Of a stretch of 64,000 nt of DNA, positions 58,581 to 64,000 are shown one piece after another. A program made the translations under genes and the position numbers. Position 1 is the first letter of the stretch. Every line of letters begins with the position of its first letter. Source of the stretch: Nocardiopsis suaedae (GTDB lineage Bacteria > Actinomycetota > Actinomycetes > Streptosporangiales > Streptosporangiaceae); assembly GCF_027706745.1 (NCBI RefSeq), contig NZ_JAQFWP010000013.1, positions 62,001-126,000 of the forward strand, given 5' to 3'. Below the pieces are notes generated by a model. It searched no databases. It was not told where the DNA came from and was given only the letters and a program-made list of their open reading frames with translations.

Positions 58581-58608
58581 GGCCCACGGCCCCAAGGGGC
58601 CGTGGGCC
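58581..58608 (-). terminator. Perfect 13-bp hairpin after the MFS gene
   Basis: GGCCCACGGCCCC / GGGGCCGTGGGCC are separated by only 2 nt. They lie between the MFS 3-prime end (58685) and the start of the YCII-sulfurtransferase gene. Confidence 0.8.
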
Positions 58609-58684
58609 CTCGGGGGCCGTGGGGCGGGCGCACTCCGGGGAACGGGGCGCCTGCGCCGTGAACGCACGAGTGGCCGGGGGCGGC

Positions 58685-60265
58685 TCAGCCGTTCTCGGCC
58701 TCGGCCCGCGCGCCCGGGGGCGGGGCGGCCGGGGCCTCTGGCCGCCCCCGTTTCATGAACACCGCGGTGATCAGCGCCGCGGCGACCGTGCACCCGGCGC
58801 ACACCAGGAACACGACGTGGATGGAGCCGACGAAGGACGCGTCCACGGCCGCGGCGAACCGCTCCCCGGGGACGGGGAGGTCCGTGGGCCCCTGGTCCCC
58901 GCTTCCGGCGAGGGCGCCCGCTCCGCCGACCTGCTCGGCGATCCCCCGCCCTGCATCGGCCGGGACGCCCAGGGCCGCCAGCGCTTCGGCGATCCGGCCC
59001 TTGAAGCCCGTCAGCATGATCGTGCCCAGCACCGCGGCGCCCGCGGTGAACCCCGTGATGCGCATGGTGTTGATCATCGAGGAGCCCAGGCCCGCGCGCT
59101 GCGGTGGAACGGAGGACATCACGGCCAGCGTCAGCGGGGCGAACATGCAGCCGATGCCGGCGCCGACCAGGGCCAGCCTCCACCACACCGCACCGTAGGC
59201 CGAGGCGGGCTCGATGGCGGTGAGCAGCAGGAAGCCCGCCGTCACCACGGCGGCACCGACGATGACCGGCGCCCGGGGGCCGATCCGGCCGGCGATGCGG
59301 CTGGCCGGCGGGGAGAACAGGAAGATCCCCAGGGTGAGCGGGAGCAGCCGGAGGCCGGCGTCCAGCGCCGAGCGGTCCTGGACCGACTGGAAGTACTGCG
59401 CCATGAAGAACATGGCGCCGACGATGACGAAGCCGAGCAGGGCGGCGACCGTGCACGCCGCGCTGAAGGTGCGGTCGCGGAACAGGTCGAGCGGCAGCAG
59501 TGGTTCCGAGCCGCGCTTCTCGACCACGAGGAAGGCGGTGAGCAGCAGGGCCGCGCCGATCAGCAGGCTCAGGATCAGGGGCGAGCCCCACCCGGCGCCC
59601 TCCCCTTGGATGAGACCCATGACCAGGCAGAACAGGCCTCCGACGACGAGCACTTGGCCCCGGATGTCGAGGTGGCCCGCCTGGGGGTTGCGGGACTCGG
59701 CCAGGCCGGGCACCCCGAGCAGCAGGGCCAGCGCACCGATCGGGAGGTTCACCAGGAAGATCGCCTGCCAGCTGAAGGCCTCGATCAGCACCCCGCCGAC
59801 CAGGGGTCCAAGGGCCAGCGACACCCCGGACACGGCGGTCCAGATGCCGATCGCCTTCGCCCGCCCGGCGGGGTCGGTGAACGTCGAGACCAGCAGCGCC
59901 AGGCTCCCGGTATTGATGGCCGCGGCGCCGAGCCCCTGGACCACGCGCCCCGCGACCAGCCACGCCGCGCCCGGGGCGAACCCGCACACCGCCGATCCGG
60001 CCAGGAAGAGCACGAGCCCGACCAGGAACGCGCGTTTCCGGCCGAATCGGTCCCCGACGGTGCCGGCCGTGAGCATCAGCGCGGCGAAGGGGAGGGTGTA
60101 GCCGTCGACCGTCCACTGCAGGTCCGAGATCCGGGCGTCGAGGTCGTGCTGGATCTCCGGTAGTGCGACGAAGATGATCGAGCCGTCCAGCAGGACCATG
60201 AACGATCCCAGGCTGGTGACCAACAGGGTCAGCAGGGCGGCGCGGGGGGCTGGTGTCGACTGCAT
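58685..60265 (-). CDS. MFS exporter, DHA2 (EmrB/QacA) family
   Basis: The 526-aa transporter has ~14 hydrophobic segments, with motif A GTVGDRFGRKRAFLVG after segment 2, motif C-like GVSLALGPLVGGVLIEAFSWQAIFLVNLPIG in segment 5, and the DHA2 N-terminus TLLVTSLGSFMVLLDGSIIFVALPEIQHDL. It probably exports the product or confers resistance. It starts 7 bp after the free-standing YCII gene and is bracketed by the 341-bp repeats. Confidence 0.93.
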   Translation of the reverse strand: MQSTPAPRAALLTLLVTSLGSFMVLLDGSIIFVALPEIQHDLDARISDLQWTVDGYTLPFAALMLTAGTVGDRFGRKRAFLVGLVLFLAGSAVCGFAPGAAWLVAGRVVQGLGAAAINTGSLALLVSTFTDPAGRAKAIGIWTAVSGVSLALGPLVGGVLIEAFSWQAIFLVNLPIGALALLLGVPGLAESRNPQAGHLDIRGQVLVVGGLFCLVMGLIQGEGAGWGSPLILSLLIGAALLLTAFLVVEKRGSEPLLPLDLFRDRTFSAACTVAALLGFVIVGAMFFMAQYFQSVQDRSALDAGLRLLPLTLGIFLFSPPASRIAGRIGPRAPVIVGAAVVTAGFLLLTAIEPASAYGAVWWRLALVGAGIGCMFAPLTLAVMSSVPPQRAGLGSSMINTMRITGFTAGAAVLGTIMLTGFKGRIAEALAALGVPADAGRGIAEQVGGAGALAGSGDQGPTDLPVPGERFAAAVDASFVGSIHVVFLVCAGCTVAAALITAVFMKRGRPEAPAAPPPGARAEAENG

Positions 60266-60272
60266 GGACGTC

Positions 60273-60605
60273 CTATCCGGCTGCGGCGCTTTCCGCGTAT
60301 TTGGGCAGGAGGGTGAGGAATTGCGGAGGGACGAGGAAGGGGTGGACTTCGACGCGCCGCCAGACACCGTTGACGATGTAGGGCTCGCTGTCGAGCCACT
60401 GGTCCAGTTCGGCACGGTCGGGGAAGTCGACGATGAGGACGCCGCCGGACATCTTTCCGGCACCGTCCAGGATGGCCCCGCCGAAAAGGAAGGAGCCGTC
60501 CTCCATCATCTTCTCGCCTTGGGCCATGTGGTCGGGGCGGATCTCCATCCGCCGTTCGAAGGTGCCGGGTTCGGTTCCGTCATGGGCGATGACCACGTAC
60601 AACAA
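60273..60605 (-). CDS. Free-standing YCII-domain protein (recent duplicate)
   Basis: The 110-aa protein is almost identical to the first ~105 residues of the YCII-sulfurtransferase fusion. It then ends YAESAAAG and stops, just past the duplication boundary. It uses the same TTG start and ribosome site. YCII proteins are dimeric ferredoxin-like folds with a conserved His (IAHDG). It is now positioned directly upstream of the MFS gene. Confidence 0.85.
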   Translation of the reverse strand: MLYVVIAHDGTEPGTFERRMEIRPDHMAQGEKMMEDGSFLFGGAILDGAGKMSGGVLIVDFPDRAELDQWLDSEPYIVNGVWRRVEVHPFLVPPQFLTLLPKYAESAAAG

Positions 60606-60624
60606 TGAAGGGTCCTTTCCCGGA
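60284..60624. repeat. 341-bp direct repeat, copy B
   Basis: This is the second copy of 58234-58574, about 99 percent identical and in the same orientation. Because it carries the complete start region, it produced a new short gene whose stop codon comes from the flanking sequence. Confidence 0.95.
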
Positions 60625-60743
60625 ATGCGCGGAGATCATGCACGTCCGTGTGCGGGGGCGGCGAGGGGTGGACGGCCGGTGGGCCGGGGCCGCGCCGGTG
60701 GGCCGCTCGTCGCCCCCGCGGTCGGCGGGGCGGGGGCAGGGCC

Positions 60744-61613
60744 TCACGTTCCGGTCCCGTCCCGGGGCCCCTCGCCGGGTTCGGCCCGGCCCCAGACCGC
60801 AACGGTGACGGGCGTGTACACGACCGTGTCCGAGGGCTTCTCCAGAAGCTCCAAGGCCGCGTCGACCTCCTGCCGGCCCATCAGCCCGGCCTTCACGATC
60901 ATGGGCGCGAGCTTGGCCAGGCTCATCGAGACGGTCCGGACGGCGGGGGTCCCCGCCTGCACGGCCGTCAACTGGCAGTCGGTGCCCAGCACCTTCAGGC
61001 CGGTGCGGCGGACGGCGGGGATCAGCTTCATCCCGTACCCCGGGTCGGCGCCGCCGAAATAGAAGAAGGTCTCCAGGGCGGAGGCGGCACGGGTCAGCAG
61101 CGGCGAGGGCGGGTCGGTGCGCTGGATGCTGCGGATGTCGGCCTCTTCGACCAGCAGGTACCCGCCGGGCTTCAGGGCCGCGACGAACTCTCCGAGCACC
61201 CGCTCGCGCTCTTCGAGGTGCATGAGCAGGATCTTCGTGTGGACGAGGTCGTAGGCCCCCTTCTCCAGGGGGGTCCGGGTGATGTCCTGTCGCCGGATCT
61301 CCAGGTTCGGGGCCGACACCCCCTCCATGTAGGCGGTCTCGGTGTCGAGGGCGACGACCGTGCCGAACTGGCCCACCCGGTTGGACAGCCAGCGGGCCAC
61401 CGAGCCGGCTCCCGCGCCGACCTCGGCGCAGTTCCAGCCCTGGCCGACGCCGATCTGCTCCAGGTAGCGGAACGTCGCGGGATCGGTCAGTGAGGCGATC
61501 CATTCCAGGCGGACCTTCTCCGGGTCGGTCCGGGGCTCCGTCCGCTCCGCTTCGGGCGCTGCTCCCTCGGCGGCATCGGCGCGTTCCTGTGTCACCTGCT
61601 CCAACGTGCTCAT
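60744..61613 (-). CDS. Class I SAM-dependent methyltransferase
   Basis: The 289-aa protein has motif I CAEVGAGAGSVARWL (~63-77), VVALDTETAYM as motif II, DLVHTKILLMHLEERERVL as motif IV and LKPGGYLLVEEADI as motif V. The N-terminal ~35 residues are acidic and probably disordered. AAGGAG precedes the ATG. It is encoded with SCP2 and VOC genes downstream of SARP 2's divergent promoter; its substrate is unknown. Confidence 0.9.
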   Translation of the reverse strand: MSTLEQVTQERADAAEGAAPEAERTEPRTDPEKVRLEWIASLTDPATFRYLEQIGVGQGWNCAEVGAGAGSVARWLSNRVGQFGTVVALDTETAYMEGVSAPNLEIRRQDITRTPLEKGAYDLVHTKILLMHLEERERVLGEFVAALKPGGYLLVEEADIRSIQRTDPPSPLLTRAASALETFFYFGGADPGYGMKLIPAVRRTGLKVLGTDCQLTAVQAGTPAVRTVSMSLAKLAPMIVKAGLMGRQEVDAALELLEKPSDTVVYTPVTVAVWGRAEPGEGPRDGTGT

Positions 61614-61655
61614 CTCCTTCGGCGGGGGACCGGGCGGGACGTCGAGGCGGTGCGC

Positions 61656-61985
61656 TCAGGCCCCGGTCTCGAAGAGTTCGGGGACCTTCATGGCGAGCAT
61701 CATGTCGCCTTCGACCTTCAGCTTTCCGGTCATGAAGGCGCGCATGGCGTCCTGCCGGCCCTCGGCGATCGCGATCCAGGTCTCACTGCGGGTGCTGAAC
61801 GTGGTGTCGGGGTCCGCGACCCCGCCGGGGATGAGTTCCCCCTCGCCGTCGGCGATCCGGAAGGCCCAGACCCCGTCCTCGACATCGGTGATGTTCCACT
61901 GGAGCGTCCGGTCCAGGCCGGCCGCCGCATCGCTCTTGAAACGCGTGGACAGTTCTTCGAACAGCTCGCCTACGCTCATGGACAT
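61656..61985 (-). CDS. SCP2 sterol-carrier-domain protein
   Basis: The 109-aa single-domain protein has LDRTLQWNITDVEDGVWAFRIADGEG, PDTTFSTRSETWIAIAEGRQDAMRAFMTGKLKVEGDMMLAMKVPELF, typical SCP2. It binds lipids or hydrophobic intermediates. Between a methyltransferase and a VOC gene in a biosynthetic locus it may carry a hydrophobic polyketide (inference). Confidence 0.92.
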   Translation of the reverse strand: MSMSVGELFEELSTRFKSDAAAGLDRTLQWNITDVEDGVWAFRIADGEGELIPGGVADPDTTFSTRSETWIAIAEGRQDAMRAFMTGKLKVEGDMMLAMKVPELFETGA

Positions 61986-62003
61986 GCGTGCGTGCCTCCT
62001 TGG

Positions 62004-62429
62004 TCAGTCCAATCCGATCTTCCGCTGGACCTCCTGGAATTCCGGGTAGACGTCGAAGACCTGGATGTAGTTGCCTTCGGGGTCCCTCAGGCCGAAGGTC
62101 CGCCCCTTGCCCATGTCCACGACCCCGGTGCGCGTGTCGAATCCGGAGTCGACGGCCGCCTTGTGCGCCAGTTCGGCGTCCTCCACGGCGAACCCGAGCA
62201 TCAGCCCGCCGCTGGCCTCGGGGATGTCGGCCTGCGTGGGCTTCCCGGAGCGCGCCGCCGCGTCCTGGAGCGCGATGCTGCTGCCCGAGCGTGCCGAGCG
62301 GAGCCACACGAAGCCGCCGTCCAGTGACGTGAACTGCTCGACGACGGTGAAACCGAGAAGTCCGGTATAAAAGGCCTTCGTTCTTTCCATGTCGCGAACA
62401 AGAATCGTCACCAGGTCCAGCCTCGACAT
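62004..62429 (-). CDS. VOC (glyoxalase/bleomycin-resistance) family protein
   Basis: The 141-aa protein has LDLVTILVRDMERTKAFYTGLLGFTVVEQF, IALQDAA, GLMLGFAVEDAELAHKAAVDSGFD and FGLRDPEGNYIQVFDVYPEF, a single VOC unit with a candidate metal Glu/His set only partly visible. ATG at 62429 has GGGAACGGGA upstream. It is the first gene of a minus-strand unit divergent from SARP 2. Confidence 0.88.
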   Translation of the reverse strand: MSRLDLVTILVRDMERTKAFYTGLLGFTVVEQFTSLDGGFVWLRSARSGSSIALQDAAARSGKPTQADIPEASGGLMLGFAVEDAELAHKAAVDSGFDTRTGVVDMGKGRTFGLRDPEGNYIQVFDVYPEFQEVQRKIGLD

Positions 62430-62653
62430 TTCCCGTTCCCCACTTCCCCATTGCGGCCGGAGGTATTCCGCGTCGTGCGTCCATTCGGTCCGGGCCACCT
62501 TAGGGAGGCGCGCTTACCCCCCGCTTACCGAGGATGCAAGTCGCCGCTGCGGTGCCGGTCCACTATCGGACCGGCCCTTGTCCCGCAGGATGCCGGGTTC
62601 CTACCCTGGTGGCGGTCGCGTGCTCGTTCCGCTCACACGCCGGGGTTCCGAAA

Positions 62654-63535
62654 ATGGACAACTTTCAACTTTCCGCGTATCCGCCGGCTCCGCCCCTGAA
62701 CCGCCCGTTCGAAGGGCGGGAAGGCGGTGCGCGTTTCCGGGCCTTCTTCTTCGGCCCGTTCCGCGTTCTTCACGGCCAGGAGCCCGTGGACCGGAGGTGC
62801 CAGCGGCGCGACACGACGCTCAGGTTGCTGAAGTGGTTCCTGCTGCACCCGGGGAGCCCGAGATCGATGGACGAGCTGATCGACCTCTGCTGGCCCGAAG
62901 CCGTTCCCGAGAAGGCCGTGCAGAGTTTCCACGTCACGATGCACAGCCTGCGCCGCATGCTCGAACCCGAACTGCACCCCCACCGGGAGTCGACATTCAT
63001 CAGGCGCAGCGGCAGCAATTTCTACCGGCTGGAGACCGACGGCCTGTGGTGGACGGACACGGGGGAGGTCGAGGACGTATTCGACAAGGGGCGGGCCTGT
63101 GACCTGCGGCAGGACAAGCGGCGTGCCTGCTTCTACTACAGCCGGGTGACGGCCTACGGCATCCGGCGCTTCCTGGAAGGGGAGCAGGCCTGCGACCACT
63201 GGATCGTCCCCTACCGCAAGCGCTACGAAGGGCTGCACTCCCAGGCGCTGGTCCGGCTCATCCACCTCCACCGGTCCTGCCGGGAGTGGGACGAGGCCGT
63301 CGAGTACGCCCGCCAGCTGCTGCAGCTGGACCAGTACAACCAGCTCGCGGCGGCCGCCGTCGTCGAAGGGGCCCTGGCCTCCGGCCGCTGCGACTTCGCC
63401 CGGCAGTGGCTCGCCGGGTTCGTCGCCTCGTTCGAGCGCGACGTCGGCGCCGCCCCCAACGGGGAACTGCTCGCCCTGTGCGCCCGCGTCCTCGGCGGCC
63501 CGCCCCCCGCCCCTTCGGTGCCCGAGGGGGCCTAG
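62654..63535 (+). CDS. SARP-like activator 2 of the PKS locus
   Basis: The 293-aa protein is similar to SARP 1: FRAFFFGPFRVLHGQEPVDRRCQRRDTTLRLLKWFLLHPGSPRSMDELIDLCWPE as winged helix, VQSFHVTMHSLRRMLEPEL as recognition helix region, and a BTAD-like C-terminus (CREWDEAVEYARQLLQLDQYNQLAAAAVVEGALASGRCDFA). The stop codon TAG is formed by the CTAG end of the adjacent MITE, so the insertion may have trimmed or replaced the original C-terminus. Confidence 0.9.
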   Translation: MDNFQLSAYPPAPPLNRPFEGREGGARFRAFFFGPFRVLHGQEPVDRRCQRRDTTLRLLKWFLLHPGSPRSMDELIDLCWPEAVPEKAVQSFHVTMHSLRRMLEPELHPHRESTFIRRSGSNFYRLETDGLWWTDTGEVEDVFDKGRACDLRQDKRRACFYYSRVTAYGIRRFLEGEQACDHWIVPYRKRYEGLHSQALVRLIHLHRSCREWDEAVEYARQLLQLDQYNQLAAAAVVEGALASGRCDFARQWLAGFVASFERDVGAAPNGELLALCARVLGGPPPAPSVPEGA

Positions 63536-63713
63536 GGGGTGTTGTGTGGATCACGACCTACTGCGCGACGCCCGGGCACGCCCCTCGCTGCGTCCTCATC
63601 GGTCGACAGCGCACCCAGGCTGACTCCCCTGCTTTTCGGGAAACACAGCGTTCTCGCGATGAACGCACCTGGACGCCGCTCGCTACGGCCATGATCCACA
63701 CAACACCCCCTAG
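63532..63713. mobile_element. 182-bp MITE-like element, right copy (inverted)
   Basis: This is the exact reverse complement of 35113-35294 over all 182 bp, with the same 22-bp terminal inverted repeats and CTAG ends. Its left CTAG overlaps the SARP 2 stop codon. The two copies bracket the PKS locus. Confidence 0.9.
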
Positions 63714-63866
63714 CGCCGCCTACCACCAGGTCCCGGCTCGATGCGCCCCGGCCGGCCCCGAGCCGAAGCACGGGAAGTGCTGGGAAGGCGGGGGCATCCG
63801 ACGCGCGAGGCGCCGAACTGCCCGACGCTCGCGATTCGCCCTGACGCACGTGCGGCGCACGAGCAC

Positions 63867-63896
63867 GAAAAAAGGCCCCCGCATGGGGACCTTTTC
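63867..63896 (-). terminator. Terminator downstream of the tRNA remnant
   Basis: On the minus strand, AAAAGGTCCCC-ATGC-GGGGGCCTTTTTT is a stem with a T tract, directly after the tRNA 3-prime end. It is a conventional rho-independent tRNA terminator. Confidence 0.88.
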
Positions 63897-63898
63897 GC

Positions 63899-63943
63899 TG
63901 GTGGGCGTACCAGGACTTGAACCTGGGGCCTCATCCTTATCAG
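63899..63943 (-). tRNA. 3-prime half of tRNA-Ile(GAT), likely attachment-site remnant
   Basis: On the minus strand the 45 nt read from the anticodon loop CTGATAA (anticodon GAT) through GGATG, a TTCAAGT T-loop with CCAGG/CCTGG stem, to TACGCCCACCA. The sequence before the loop (GATCG) does not pair with GGATG, and no D-arm or 5-prime acceptor strand follows. The gene is therefore truncated exactly at the anticodon loop, a usual crossover site of tyrosine recombinases. It is not a functional tRNA. Confidence 0.8.
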
Positions 63944-64000
63944 CGATCATCCGACCGCTGGAATGACCTGTCACGAGCTTGCCCGAAACGGGCTTACCCC

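Noticed and set aside
63899-64000. A complete tRNA-Ile gene
   Set aside because: The 5-prime strand of the anticodon stem, the D-arm and the 5-prime acceptor strand are absent in the remaining sequence to the window edge.

Overview
This is a high-GC (about 73 percent by eye) actinomycete chromosomal segment. GTG/TTG starts, ATGA/GTGA overlaps, SARP regulators, an XRE-DUF397 pair, a BldC-like regulator and a eukaryote-like Ser/Thr kinase all fit a filamentous actinobacterium. Nocardiopsis-like is my guess only; nothing here proves genus. The window holds two natural-product loci separated by about 25 kb of ordinary accessory genes, and it ends in a truncated tRNA that looks like a phage/ICE attachment scar.

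Region 1 (1-10,089) is a phosphonate biosynthesis locus cut by the left edge. A minus-strand operon carries a class I methyltransferase, a YqcI/YcgG-family protein, a nucleoside-diphosphate-kinase-like protein with an extra C-terminal domain, two Fem/GNAT-like acyltransferases, a HepD/MpnS-family non-haem iron enzyme whose ligands read as 2-His-1-Gln (methylphosphonate-synthase-like), PEP mutase (EDK...NS signature) and phosphonopyruvate decarboxylase. Divergent from it are a HIT hydrolase and a nucleotidyltransferase, followed by a SARP regulator on the opposite strand. The expected chemistry is PEP to phosphonopyruvate to phosphonoacetaldehyde, then C-C cleavage, probably aminoacyl or peptidyl decoration and transient nucleotidylation.

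Region 2 (10.1-35.1 kb) is accessory: a TetR-ABC transporter operon, alpha/beta hydrolases, a DUF4097 protein divergent from a regulator, a membrane Ser/Thr kinase, two small secreted proteins, a LOG-family enzyme, a two-component system, an XRE/DUF397 pair, a small overlapping-gene operon with a likely frameshift, a TetR/FAD-monooxygenase pair, a CaCA exchanger, an MmyB-type regulator/SDR pair, a polysaccharide deacetylase and an HxlR/NmrA pair. Two gene remnants derived from nearby regulators lie here.

Region 3 (35.1-63.7 kb) is bounded by two 182-bp non-coding elements that are exact reverse complements of each other, apparently MITEs with CTAG ends. Inside is an unusual polyketide locus: three tandem halogenase-superfamily flavoproteins, a type II thioesterase, one iterative-looking PKS (KS-AT-DH-KR-ACP, 1,927 aa), four tandem DUF1702 (UnbL-like) proteins, a geranylgeranyl-reductase-type flavoprotein, a ferredoxin and a cation/proton antiporter, with many start/stop overlaps. 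Two related SARPs (54.6-55.4 and 62.7-63.5 kb) flank a second block with a DHA2 exporter, a methyltransferase, an SCP2 protein, a VOC protein, a YCII-sulfurtransferase fusion and a 341-bp direct duplication that created a free-standing YCII gene. I do not recognise this PKS locus as a characterised pathway; it is the best candidate for an undescribed system. A halogenated and/or oxidised polyene-type product is inference only.

The last 300 bp hold a terminator and the 3-prime 45 nt of a tRNA-Ile(GAT) gene on the minus strand, with no matching 5-prime half.
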